Positions 35,415 through 43,703 of a DNA stretch of 64,000 bases are shown in pieces. A program made the position numbers and the translations under genes. The stretch's first letter is position 1, and every line of letters begins with the position of its first letter. The notes below the pieces were generated by a model, which saw only the letters and a program-made list of their open reading frames with translations, was not told the origin of the DNA and made no database searches. Origin of the DNA: Prosthecodimorpha staleyi (GTDB taxonomy: Bacteria; Pseudomonadota; Alphaproteobacteria; Rhizobiales; Ancalomicrobiaceae); the NCBI RefSeq assembly GCF_018729455.1, contig NZ_JAHHZF010000010.1, positions 194,122 through 258,121 on the forward strand. Direction: 5' to 3'.

Positions 35415-36601
35415 GGGCTGACCCTCCATTCGCCCGTCAGCAGCTTCTGCATCAGGCCGCGTTTCTGGCGGGTGAGGGCTTCAAGCTGCTTTCCGATCAC
35501 CACCCCCTCTGCGGTCAAAGCATCCAGCAGATCGGCCTGCTTTTCTTGATCATCTATGGGCGGAAGGAAGACCCTAATCTTCGAGAAGGCCGGAAACTTC
35601 AGGTTCCAAGTGTCGCTCGTCAGGCCTTGGGAGTAGCGTTCGAAGTCGAAGACCATCCGGCGCGACTTAAAGAGGTGCGCGGCGTAGCGTCCCAAGATCC
35701 GGGCATGGATCGGCGTGACGACCGTATAGGCGGGGCTGATGATGCCACGAAGGGTAGACAAGCCCGAGACGCCCTGCCACATGCGCATTGTATTGTAGCC
35801 GATGTCACCAGGCAGGATGAGCTTGTATTTCGACTTGTCGTCGGTCGAAGTGTCCTTGCGGCCAACATCGTCACGGTCAATTACACCGCCGTTCATGGTG
35901 ATGCTGAGGAGTCGGTCGTGTTCCTCGCCGGACTGGTTACGTTCACGGAAAACGTCGCCGAGCTCGAACTCTCGCCATGTATTGGGCCGACCATGGAAGG
36001 TCGGATGGCAGGGGTCAAAGAACCGTCTTGCCAGTGCTTTGTATCGACCCTCGTTAGCCGCCCGCAGCGCCTCCAGCTTCTCGATGGCCTCATCCCATGT
36101 CCGCAGGATTTCGACGATCTTGCGCTGTTCGGGGAGTGGGGGCAGGAGAACGAGCATCTCCTTGTAAGCGCCTACATTGAAGTGCTGAAGAGCGAGTCCG
36201 CCCTTGTTCCCGAGGACATGCTGCTTGCCGACAGCCGAGTTGGTGTATTCGGCAAGGTACTCGGGGAGAACTGCCTTGGGGTTCGGACGTGCAAACACGA
36301 CGTCGATGCAGTTGGACCCTTGGAACTCGGGCGTGACGACACAGGCTGTTCCAGGAGCCCCAGACCTAACGACAAGCACGTCGCCAGTTCTCAAGCACGA
36401 CTTGGCGTTTGCTGCATGTCCTTCAGGGGATAAGTACACCCAGTTCTCATCAACGATCCTGTTCTCCGCTACGTTAGCAGAACGAAATGCGCGGACTCCT
36501 TGGCCCTCATCGACATAATATTGTGACGGCTTGATAACGATGCCGACGCTTACGCGTTCGCAGATTTCTTCGACAGGCTTTTGTTTCCATCCCTCAATCA
36601 T
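35411..36601 (-). CDS. hsdS: Type I restriction enzyme, specificity subunit (two target domains)
   Basis: Sets the DNA target of the complex. The 396 residues contain two target-recognition domains, each followed by the conserved helical spacer: LLPPLPEQRKIVEILRTWDEAIEKLEAL after the first, LPPIDDQEKQADLLDALTAEG after the second, with a terminal RGLMQKLLTGEWRV. It overlaps rhuM upstream by eight bases and the DUF3800 gene downstream by four. The target domains are more AT-rich than neighbouring genes, as expected for exchangeable modules. Confidence 0.93.
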   Translation of the reverse strand: MIEGWKQKPVEEICERVSVGIVIKPSQYYVDEGQGVRAFRSANVAENRIVDENWVYLSPEGHAANAKSCLRTGDVLVVRSGAPGTACVVTPEFQGSNCIDVVFARPNPKAVLPEYLAEYTNSAVGKQHVLGNKGGLALQHFNVGAYKEMLVLLPPLPEQRKIVEILRTWDEAIEKLEALRAANEGRYKALARRFFDPCHPTFHGRPNTWREFELGDVFRERNQSGEEHDRLLSITMNGGVIDRDDVGRKDTSTDDKSKYKLILPGDIGYNTMRMWQGVSGLSTLRGIISPAYTVVTPIHARILGRYAAHLFKSRRMVFDFERYSQGLTSDTWNLKFPAFSKIRVFLPPIDDQEKQADLLDALTAEGVVIGKQLEALTRQKRGLMQKLLTGEWRVSP

Positions 36602-37610
36602 CGCTGCCGCCCTTCTTCCGCTCTTTGGCGGCCTTCTCCAGCTCCTCCAGCTGAGCGATGTCCGCCTCATCCGCCGCCAGCGCCTCGGCGGCGCGGCGGT
36701 TGGCGTCGAACACCTCGAACCGCTCGACTGCCAGCTTCTGCGCCACGTCCATCCGCAGCCGGCCGGCATGGGTCAGCACGTCGCGCTCGTTGAAGGACAG
36801 GAAGGCGTCGAGCTTGTCGGCCCATTCGGCCATGCTGACCGGGCGGCGGCGCCTCGCCTGGTCCTCGGCGTAGTCGAGGTACATCACGACGATGCGGTTG
36901 AGTTCCTCGACCTCCTCTGCCTTCAGGTAGTTCTTGGCAGTGCCGACGTCGCCCTTGCGCACAACCGAGCCTTTCCAGCTGGTCAGGCCCATGTTGGGGG
37001 CGCTCGGATCGCTGCGGTTCTCGATTAGCTCGGCGGCCGTCTTGCCCGTGACCGCCCAGAGCATCTTGTTCTGCACCTTCTTGAAGAAGGCCTGCGCCTG
37101 GTCGGACGTCTTGTCGTAGTCGATGGCGGTCGTGTAGAGGTCGCGCACCTTGTGGTAGAAGCGCTTCTCCGAGGCGCGGATGTCCCGGATGCGGGCAAGC
37201 CACTCATCGAAATAGTCCCATTGCTCGGCCTGCTTCAGCCGAGCATCGTCCATCGCGAAGCCCTTGACCAGGTACTCGCGCAGGACGGTGGTGGCCCACC
37301 GGCGGAACTGGGTTCCCCTCGGGGAGCGAACGCGGTAGCCGACCGCCAGAATGGCGTCCAGATTGTAGACCTTGGTGCGGTAGGCCTTGCCGTCCGCGGC
37401 AGTTGTCAAGGATTCCTTGACAACTGACTCCGCCGCCAGCTCTCCCTCGGACAGGATGTTGTTGATGTGGAGGCTGACATTCTGCTTGGAGGTGTCGAAC
37501 AGCTCGGCCATCTCCAGCTGCGTCAGCCAGACCGTGCCGTCGATGGCCCGCAGGCCGATGATCGCGGCGCCGTCCTCGGTGCTGTAAAGGATCAGCTCGC
37601 CCTCAGACAT
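36594..37610 (-). CDS. rhuM: RhuM-family protein
   Basis: RhuM proteins were named from a Salmonella pathogenicity island and are frequent companions of type I restriction systems; their role is unclear. The 338 residues open with the typical GTVWLTQLEMAELFDTSKQNVSLHINNIL, a helix-turn-helix-like segment, then TKVYNLDAILAVGYRVRSPRGTQFRRWATTVLREYLVKGF. The rest is a helical region with a highly charged C-terminus (ELEKAAKERKKGGSDD). It overlaps hsdM by eight bases upstream and hsdS by eight downstream. Confidence 0.9.
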   Translation of the reverse strand: MSEGELILYSTEDGAAIIGLRAIDGTVWLTQLEMAELFDTSKQNVSLHINNILSEGELAAESVVKESLTTAADGKAYRTKVYNLDAILAVGYRVRSPRGTQFRRWATTVLREYLVKGFAMDDARLKQAEQWDYFDEWLARIRDIRASEKRFYHKVRDLYTTAIDYDKTSDQAQAFFKKVQNKMLWAVTGKTAAELIENRSDPSAPNMGLTSWKGSVVRKGDVGTAKNYLKAEEVEELNRIVVMYLDYAEDQARRRRPVSMAEWADKLDAFLSFNERDVLTHAGRLRMDVAQKLAVERFEVFDANRRAAEALAADEADIAQLEELEKAAKERKKGGSDD

Positions 37611-39120
37611 CGACGCCCAACTCCTTCAGGTAGCCGGCCATCTTGCCCCGCACCTCGACCAGCTCTGCCTCGATCGTGTTGATCTGCTTCTGCAGAGCTG
37701 CGACGTCGATTTCCTCTTCAGCCTCGAAAGTGTCGACATAGCGAGGGATGTTGAGGTTGAAGTCGTTTTCGGCGATCTCCTTAAGGCTGGTGCGGTGGGA
37801 GTATCTCGGTGTCTCGGCCCGCGCAGCGTAGGTTTCCAGTACCTTGTTGATATGCGCCTCATCCATCACGTTCTGGGTCTTGCCCGGTGTGAACTCCTTG
37901 CTGGCGTCGATGAACAGGACGTCGCGGCGGTCCTCGTTGGCGCCGCCCTGTTCGCGAGAGCGGTCGAAGACCAGAATGGCCACTGGAATGCCCGTGGTCG
38001 TGAACAGGTTGGCGGGCAGGCCCACCACCGCGTCGAGCAGGTTCTCCTCGATCAGCGCCTGGCGGATACGCCCCTCGGCCCCACCCCTGAACAGCACGCC
38101 ATGCGGAACGATGACGGCCACCCGGCCGCTCTGGCGCTTGGCGATCTCGATCATGTGGGTGATGAAGCCATAGTCGCCTTTGGACTTCGGCGGGATCCCG
38201 CGCCAGTAGCGCTTGAACTGGTCGGTATCCGCGTTCTCCGCGCCCCACTTGTCGAGGCTGAACGGCGGATTGGCCACCACCACGTCGAACTTCATAAGGT
38301 GGTCACCCTCGACCAGCGCAGGACTGTTGAGCGTGTCGCACCACTCGATGCGCGCGGCATCCTTGGCGTGAAGGAACATATTCATCCGCGCCAGAGCCCA
38401 GGTCGCGCCGTTCACTTCCTGGCCGTAGAGGGCAAAGTTCTCGGAGCCGACTTCCTCGGCTGCGCGGATCAGCAGCGACCCGGACCCGCAGGCAGGGTCG
38501 CAGATCGTATCGCCCGGCTTCGGGGCCGCCAGCTTCGCCAGAAGGCGTGAGACAGCGGAGGGCGTGTAGAACTCGCCGGCCTTCTTTCCTGCGTCGGAGG
38601 CAAAGCGCGAGATCAGGTAGATGTAGCACTCGCCGATAATGTCTTCGGTCACGCGGCTGGGGCGCAGGTCGAGCGCAGGCTTGGCGAAGTCCTCCAGCAC
38701 GTTCTTGAGGCGGCGGTTGCGGTCCTTCACGCGACCGAGATTGGCCTCTGAGTTGAAGTCGATGTTGCGGAACACGCCTTCGAGCTTGGCGCGATTGGCA
38801 TCCTCGATCCGCTCCAGCGCGATGTTGATCCGCTCGCCGATATTGGGTTCGTTCCGGGCCTCGTAGAGGTCGTAGAAGCTGGCGCCTTCGGGTAGGACGA
38901 AGCGCTCGCGCTCCAGCCTGCGCCGGATCCGGATTTCATCTCCGCCATACTGCTTGCGATAGGTTTCGAGGTGATCCTTCCAGTGATCTGAGATATATTT
39001 CAGGAACAACATCACGAGGATGTAGTCCTTGTACTGACCGGCATCGACGACACCGCGGAATGTGTCGCACGCGGCCCAGGCCGTCTGATTGACCTGTTGC
39101 TGTGTGAGTTGATCGGTCAT
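37603..39120 (-). CDS. hsdM: Type I restriction enzyme, M subunit (adenine methyltransferase)
   Basis: Methylates adenine at the target sites and forms the modification core with HsdS. Residues 1-140 are the helical HsdM N-terminal domain. The catalytic domain has GEFYTPSAVSRLLAKL, the SAM motif CDPACGSGSLL near 208-216 and the catalytic NPPF at 284-287. The 505 residues are a normal length. Its ATG overlaps the stop of the half-S gene by four bases, and its end overlaps rhuM by eight. Confidence 0.96.
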   Translation of the reverse strand: MTDQLTQQQVNQTAWAACDTFRGVVDAGQYKDYILVMLFLKYISDHWKDHLETYRKQYGGDEIRIRRRLERERFVLPEGASFYDLYEARNEPNIGERINIALERIEDANRAKLEGVFRNIDFNSEANLGRVKDRNRRLKNVLEDFAKPALDLRPSRVTEDIIGECYIYLISRFASDAGKKAGEFYTPSAVSRLLAKLAAPKPGDTICDPACGSGSLLIRAAEEVGSENFALYGQEVNGATWALARMNMFLHAKDAARIEWCDTLNSPALVEGDHLMKFDVVVANPPFSLDKWGAENADTDQFKRYWRGIPPKSKGDYGFITHMIEIAKRQSGRVAVIVPHGVLFRGGAEGRIRQALIEENLLDAVVGLPANLFTTTGIPVAILVFDRSREQGGANEDRRDVLFIDASKEFTPGKTQNVMDEAHINKVLETYAARAETPRYSHRTSLKEIAENDFNLNIPRYVDTFEAEEEIDVAALQKQINTIEAELVEVRGKMAGYLKELGVDV

Positions 39121-39722
39121 TTGGACGTCCTTTCCATCCCAATGGTGGGGCTAGTCCTGTTTGCTCTCTCGACGAGGATCAGGCTGATCATCTGTTTTCG
39201 CGTCTCGGCGGCGAGCTGTGAAAGCGCGCGCTCCCGCTCAGCCAAGGCGTCGACCGCGACGATCTTTTCTTGAGTTTCGATGTCCGGCACATCGAGGTCG
39301 AGGTTGTCGAGACTGGATCGGGGTATCATCCGGATGTTCGTGCCCCGGGCCGCAGCGTCGAAGTGGCGCTGTGCCGGGGGCTGATTGATCGCCCATGCCA
39401 GATACTCCGGCGTCACGACGTCACGATTCGGACGCAGGACCATCAGAGGGAGCACTGCAAGAGCGGGTTCCTGCAAACGCTCGTCCAGGGCGGAAGCCGT
39501 GTTGCGATCACCCCGCGATCGAAACAGGACGTCGCCGGCGCGGACGAAGTACCGGTCTGCCAAGTCTTCCAGTTGGACGCGAGTGAGGCGATCCGGGTCG
39601 ATGCGGCCTTCCGGGGAAATGTCCCGCAACTGGATCGCGAGCACGCCCCCGGCGGCCAACGGCTCCAGTCTGCCGCGAGCTGTGTAGCCGGTGTGGATGG
39701 TGCAGGTATCAGCAAGGCGCAT
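39117..39722 (-). CDS. Half-size HsdS-like specificity protein (single target domain)
   Basis: A 201-residue protein that looks like one half of an HsdS: a single target-recognition domain (YTARGRLEPLAAGGVLAIQLRDI, RAGDVLFRSRGDRNTASA, PEYLAWAINQP, GTNIRMIPRSSLDNLDLDVP) followed by one helical spacer (IETQEKIVAVDALAERERALSQLAAE). It is the first gene of the restriction operon, ahead of hsdM, although a full hsdS is present too. It could act as a homodimer with its own specificity, or regulate the complex. GAGG lies eight bases before the ATG. Confidence 0.82.
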   Translation of the reverse strand: MRLADTCTIHTGYTARGRLEPLAAGGVLAIQLRDISPEGRIDPDRLTRVQLEDLADRYFVRAGDVLFRSRGDRNTASALDERLQEPALAVLPLMVLRPNRDVVTPEYLAWAINQPPAQRHFDAAARGTNIRMIPRSSLDNLDLDVPDIETQEKIVAVDALAERERALSQLAAETRKQMISLILVERANRTSPTIGMERTSK

Positions 39723-39732
39723 CGAAAATCCT

Positions 39733-39806
39733 CTGTAACTTTCGCTACAGAAGATAGGCACTCACCATGTTGCCGTCGATCCCGCGATCGCTGTAGGACA
39801 TCCTAC
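39733..39806. promoter_or_regulatory. Inverted repeats upstream of the restriction operon
   Basis: CTGTAAC-TTTC-GCTACAG (39,733-39,750) is an inverted repeat with one mismatch, ending about ten bases before the half-S start and touching its ribosome site. GTAGGA-CA-TCCTAC (39,793-39,806) is a perfect palindrome further upstream. Either could bind a regulator of the operon. No clean -35/-10 pair was identified. Confidence 0.45.
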
Positions 39807-39824
39807 TGCGTAGAATACGAAAAA

Positions 39825-40256
39825 TTAGAGGTCCGGCGAGACCCGCGATGCCAGTTTGGTATGCAGAAACGAGAGCTTTTGAGCTTCCCACTCCACCGGG
39901 AACGGCGCCAGAAGGTCATCCAGCTGCATCGCCGCAGGTTGCCACCCGTCGAGCACCGACACGACGATTTCCGGCGCCAGCAGAGTGAGCCGAAGCAGGC
40001 GACTGACGTAGGACGGGTTGATCCGCTCGGCCGTGGCAAGCTCGTCGATGGTCGCGTAGGCGCCAGTTTCGAGCAGCTTCCGCCACCGGAATGCGCGAGC
40101 GATCGCCTTAACCAACACATTGTCGACCTTCGGCCCGGCGGGCGCCCAGTCGGCGCCATCCGGAGCGAGGACCAGCTTCCGCCCACCGCGCTTGCGCATC
40201 TTGATCGGGATGCTGATCGTGATCGTGTTCGTGCTGGGGTCAAGGATCGCCGTCAT
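39825..40256 (-). CDS. Recombinase-associated helix-turn-helix protein
   Basis: A 143-residue basic protein. Residues 65-95 (TGAYATIDELATAERINPSYVSRLLRLTLLAP) read as a ParB-like helix-turn-helix, suggesting DNA binding. Its ATG overlaps the end of the serine recombinase gene by four bases. I recall this set (DUF2924 gene, recombinase, then such a protein) as recurrent in alphaproteobacterial prophages, so it is probably an accessory or directionality factor for the recombinase; no experiment known to me shows this. Confidence 0.75.
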   Translation of the reverse strand: MTAILDPSTNTITISIPIKMRKRGGRKLVLAPDGADWAPAGPKVDNVLVKAIARAFRWRKLLETGAYATIDELATAERINPSYVSRLLRLTLLAPEIVVSVLDGWQPAAMQLDDLLAPFPVEWEAQKLSFLHTKLASRVSPDL

Positions 40257-41572
40257 GCCGCGACCCTTTCGGTTCCGGTCTGCCGCGCCGCCATGTCCGC
40301 AACCACGCTGCCGATGCCGTCGGCCCGGAACCGAACACGGACATCGGCCAGACCGACGTCGACCCGCGCCACCAGGAGCTGGACGATACGGGCCTGCTCG
40401 GCGGGGAAGAGTTCATCCCACAGCGGGTCGAACCGGATGAGTGCGTCGCGAACGTCGGCCTCGGCAACCTGGCCGCCGCCACGTCGGGCGGCTGCCCAGG
40501 CGGATACGATCGCTTCCGGTGATCTCAGCAGGCAGCGCAGCTGGGCGATGACGGCGCCCTCGATCTCTGCGGCGGGTAACCTGGCCGACGGAGACGGCCC
40601 GCCGGCATTCTTGAGAACGCTCTGGCTGACATAGTACCGATAGAGCCGCCCGCCTTTCCGTGTGTGGGTCGGCGACATCGCCCGCCCGTCCGGACCGAAG
40701 ATCAGCCCCTTCAGCAAGGCCGGCACCTGCGCCCGCGTATTCGCCGCGCGCTTGCGCGGGCTCTCGCCCAGGATGGCGTGGACCTTGGCCCAAAGCTCCG
40801 GCGGCACGATCGCCTCGTGCTCTCCCGGATAGGCGGTGCCCTTGTGAACCGCCTCGCCCAGGTAGACCCGGTTGTTCAGCGTCTTGTAGAGGAACCCCTT
40901 GTCGACCAACCGGCCGCGCTTCGAGGTCACACCCTCTGCGACCAGAGTCTTGGCCAGGGTCGTCGCCGAGCCGATGGTGACGAAGCGCTCGAACAGCGAT
41001 CTGACAGTCTCCGCCTCGGCCGGGTTGATGATCAGCTTGCGGTCCCGGACGTCGTAGCCGAGCGGCGGATGCCCGCCCATCCACATGCCGCGTCGGCGTG
41101 AAGCGGCGAACTTATCGCGGATGCGCTCGCCGATCACCTCGCGCTCGAACTGGGCGAAGGAAAGCAGGATGTTGAGCGTCAGCCGCCCCATGGAGGTTGT
41201 GGTGTTGAACGACTGGGTCACCGACACGAAGGTCACGTCATTCCGATCGAAGACATCGACCAATTTGGCGAAGTCCATCAATGCGCGCGAGAGCCGGTCG
41301 ATCTTGTAGACCACGATGATGTCGACGAGGCCCTCCTCGATATCGGCTAGGAGCCGTTGCAGTGCCGGCCGCTCGAGCGTCCCGCCGGAGATACCGCCGT
41401 CGTCGTAGCGGTCGCGGACAAGGATCCACCCTTCAGCCTTCTGGCTGGCAATATAGGCCTCGCAGGCCTCGCGCTGGGCGTCGAGGCTGTTGAACTCCAT
41501 GTCGAGGCCTTCCTCGCTGGACTTGCGGGTATAGACGGCACAGCGCCGCTTCAGCACCACGGGTTTCGTCAT
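40253..41572 (-). CDS. Large serine recombinase
   Basis: Site-specific integrase/excisionase of the serine family, 439 residues. The resolvase domain begins CAVYTRKSSEEG (nucleophile Ser18) and continues through RYDDGGISGGTLERPALQRLLADI, VYKIDRLSR and AQFEREVIGERIRDK. A recombinase domain follows from about residue 150 (GGHPPLGY, KTLNNRVYLGEAVHKG). The usual zinc-ribbon cysteines are absent. GGAGGA lies eight bases before the ATG, which overlaps the DUF2924 stop by four bases. It probably moved part of this island, though serine integrases seldom use tRNA genes as targets. Confidence 0.93.
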   Translation of the reverse strand: MTKPVVLKRRCAVYTRKSSEEGLDMEFNSLDAQREACEAYIASQKAEGWILVRDRYDDGGISGGTLERPALQRLLADIEEGLVDIIVVYKIDRLSRALMDFAKLVDVFDRNDVTFVSVTQSFNTTTSMGRLTLNILLSFAQFEREVIGERIRDKFAASRRRGMWMGGHPPLGYDVRDRKLIINPAEAETVRSLFERFVTIGSATTLAKTLVAEGVTSKRGRLVDKGFLYKTLNNRVYLGEAVHKGTAYPGEHEAIVPPELWAKVHAILGESPRKRAANTRAQVPALLKGLIFGPDGRAMSPTHTRKGGRLYRYYVSQSVLKNAGGPSPSARLPAAEIEGAVIAQLRCLLRSPEAIVSAWAAARRGGGQVAEADVRDALIRFDPLWDELFPAEQARIVQLLVARVDVGLADVRVRFRADGIGSVVADMAARQTGTERVAA

Positions 41573-42021
41573 GCTGCCGTCCTCCCCGTCTTTAGGCCGA
41601 AGAAGACGAGACCGTTCCAGCGCGTACCCGTGATCGCGCGTGCGATCGCCGAGAGCGACTTGTAGGGTCGGCCCTGGTACTCGAAGTCCTGATCGCGGAC
41701 CGTGACACAGTGCTCGATGCCCTGGTACTCGCGGATCAGCCGCGTTCCAGAGATCGGCCGATCGTCGGCGCGCTTCTTGCGGACCGCGATCTTGCCGCCG
41801 TCGAGCTGTTCGCCGAGCGCCTCGAGGCGCTTGATGGTCGCGGACTTCAGCCCACCGTAGGCTAGCTCCTGGATGCGATAGGCGAGCCGGCTTTCGAGGA
41901 AGCGTCGGTTGTAGGGCGGCGGCTCGGCGTTGAAGAGCTTGCGCCATTCGGCCTTCAGGTCCGGTGTGGAAGTGGTCTTCAGGGCCGCGACGCGCACCAG
42001 CACCCCGTCATCCTTCATCAT
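41569..42021 (-). CDS. DUF2924 domain protein
   Basis: A 150-residue basic protein with the DUF2924 signatures: LKAEWRKLFNAEPPPYNRRFLESRLAYRIQELAYGGL in the first half and GTRLIREYQGIEHCVTVRDQDFEYQGRPYKSLSAIARAITGTRWNGLVFFGL in the second. The family is found next to serine recombinases in prophages of alphaproteobacteria; its function is unknown, and DNA binding is plausible. It overlaps its neighbours on both sides by four bases, so the module is translated as one unit. Confidence 0.92.
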   Translation of the reverse strand: MMKDDGVLVRVAALKTTSTPDLKAEWRKLFNAEPPPYNRRFLESRLAYRIQELAYGGLKSATIKRLEALGEQLDGGKIAVRKKRADDRPISGTRLIREYQGIEHCVTVRDQDFEYQGRPYKSLSAIARAITGTRWNGLVFFGLKTGRTAA

Positions 42022-42221
42022 GCCGTTCTCCTTCTGTGGGCGGTTTCATGACGCCATCGGTCGTCGGTGAAGTCGACGGAACTTTCTCCTGTTCGTTCAG
42101 ATGTTTGGCTTGACTGGCGGGCTCGCTCGCGGAGGCGGAGAATGCCGCGGGCGAGGATATCGGCGACCTCGGCGAGACGCTCGGCGGCGGTCATACGATC
42201 GGGGTGGAGGGCGTTGGTCAT
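42018..42221 (-). CDS. Small recombinase-module protein
   Basis: A 67-residue protein starting MTNALHPDRMTAAERLAEVADILARGILRLRERA; this N-terminal pattern recurs in small genes that precede DUF2924 and recombinase genes in Hyphomicrobiales. The C-terminal half is polar (SSQTSERTGESSVDFTDDRW). The upstream extension of the frame is low-quality sequence, so this ATG is preferred. It is the first gene of the recombinase module, overlapping DUF2924 by four bases. Function unknown. Confidence 0.75.
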   Translation of the reverse strand: MTNALHPDRMTAAERLAEVADILARGILRLRERARQSSQTSERTGESSVDFTDDRWRHETAHRRRTA

Positions 42222-42470
42222 CGGAGCCGTTGGGTGTGGGGGGCGTTCCCCATTTTGTAGCGATCCACCCCCCTCGATCCTTCCGGCAATCGTCCCCGTC
42301 CATGCGGATTTCCGGCAAGCGATTGGTCGCATTCGGCTTTTCGCGACAGACTCACCGGGACGATGCAAGGCCCGGCGCATCAAAAGCCCGGAAGATGAGC
42401 TAAAACAAAGGCTTGCCGACAATCTTGTGACCGCGCGCAATTCCGGCTGGACTCGTTCGACGGGTCATGA

Positions 42471-42485
42471 GAACAAATTAGGAAC
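42471..42485. promoter_or_regulatory. Candidate LexA (SOS) box
   Basis: GAAC-N7-GAAC, the form of the LexA site known in alphaproteobacteria, ending 20 bases before the ImmA start codon. The divergent recombinase module begins 250 bases away. A further GAAC follows two bases later. A match of this length is expected about twice by chance in a window of this size, so position is the main support. Confidence 0.45.
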
Positions 42486-42505
42486 AAGAACCGCCGGAGC
42501 CCGCG

Positions 42506-43288
42506 ATGCCGATCACCGCCGACTACCCTCACCACGCCGATACCGCCGAGCCGGTCACCATGACGGCGCCGCAGATCTGGGCGGTGGCGAACCGGGTCCG
42601 CCGCCAGGTCCATGCCGATCTGGCCGAGCGGGCGATCGATGTCGGGGCGATCATCGATGGTGCGTCCGGGTTCAGCATCAACGGCATCGCGTTCGACGCC
42701 TTCTGGGACCTTGATCATGCGGTCGCGAACGAGGCCGGCGACGAGGTCATGGGCACGACCGAGTATGATCCGGCCGATCCGACCAGCATCATGGTCTCGA
42801 TCAACGGGCCGGTGCTCGCCGGCCGCGACGACCTGCTGCGCTCGACGGTCGCCCATGAACTCGGCCACGTGGTGTTCGAGGCCCCGGCCTGGATCGCCAA
42901 GGCGACCGGGCAGGTCAGTGTGAGCTACTGTGCCGAGGGATCGACGATGGGGCGGCTCGCCGAACTGCCGGTGTCGCGCCGGACCAACCTGACGGCCCAC
43001 GAGATCCGCGAGGCGCGGGCCAATGAGTTCATGGGCGGCTTCCTGGTGCCGCCGCAACTCGCCAAGGTCGACCTTCTCAGGATCGCCAAGCGGTCCCGGA
43101 TGAAGCCGTCGCCGCGGCCGTCGGCGATCCTGCAGGGGCCGGCGTTCGATGCCGAGGCGATCGACGGCAGTGCCGGCGAGGACCTGCTGTTCGAACTGGC
43201 CGAGCGCTACCGGGTCTCGGAGGCCTTCATCCGGGTCCGCCTGTCGCGCTATGACCTGCTGCGCACGGAGTTCTCCCATGGTCGTTAA
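42506..43288 (+). CDS. ImmA/IrrE-family metallopeptidase
   Basis: A 260-residue soluble protein with the zinc site STVAHELGHVVFE (His117, His121). ImmA/IrrE proteases cleave partner XRE repressors, often to induce a mobile element after DNA damage. The C-terminal region (REARANEFMGGFLVPPQLAKVDLLRIAKRSRM) is also typical, placing the third ligand in ExxxNxF. The XRE gene overlaps its end by 11 bases, so the pair is coupled. The candidate SOS box upstream fits a damage-responsive switch. Confidence 0.92.
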   Translation: MPITADYPHHADTAEPVTMTAPQIWAVANRVRRQVHADLAERAIDVGAIIDGASGFSINGIAFDAFWDLDHAVANEAGDEVMGTTEYDPADPTSIMVSINGPVLAGRDDLLRSTVAHELGHVVFEAPAWIAKATGQVSVSYCAEGSTMGRLAELPVSRRTNLTAHEIREARANEFMGGFLVPPQLAKVDLLRIAKRSRMKPSPRPSAILQGPAFDAEAIDGSAGEDLLFELAERYRVSEAFIRVRLSRYDLLRTEFSHGR

Positions 43289-43595
43289 GAAGAAGCTGGT
43301 CCGACAGCAGGACCTGACCGGGTTCGGTCCCTGGGTTCGGCGCGAGCGCGAGAAGCTCGACATCCCGCTCAATGTGTTTGCGCGTGAGATCGATATCTCC
43401 CCGGCCTATTGGTCGCGCATCGAACGGGGCCTGGAGAACGCGCCGAAGGACGAGCTGATCCTGGCGGCCTGCGAGCGGCTCGGGCTCGACACCGACCAGG
43501 CTTTCGTCGAGGCCCAACGCCTGCCGCCGGATGTGCGCGACGACATCTCGACGGCGCTCAGGGCTTATCGCGAGTTCAAGAACAGGCCGCGCTGA
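43278..43595 (+). CDS. XRE-family transcriptional regulator
   Basis: A 105-residue DNA-binding protein with one helix-turn-helix: GFGPWVRREREKLDIPLNVFAREIDISPAYWSRIERGLENAPKDELILAACERLGL. The basic N-terminus (VVKKKLVRQQ) precedes it. It is probably the repressor that the coupled ImmA/IrrE protease inactivates. The ATG has GGAG eight bases upstream and lies within the end of the protease gene. Confidence 0.88.
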   Translation: MVVKKKLVRQQDLTGFGPWVRREREKLDIPLNVFAREIDISPAYWSRIERGLENAPKDELILAACERLGLDTDQAFVEAQRLPPDVRDDISTALRAYREFKNRPR

Positions 43596-43703
43596 AGCGC
43601 GTTCGCCGTCTCCTCAAGGATCATCGATGAGAGCCGTGCCGGACCTCCGGCGCGAACGCAGAATTGCGCGTCTCGTGAACGCACAAGACCAGGATCCGCC
43701 CCT

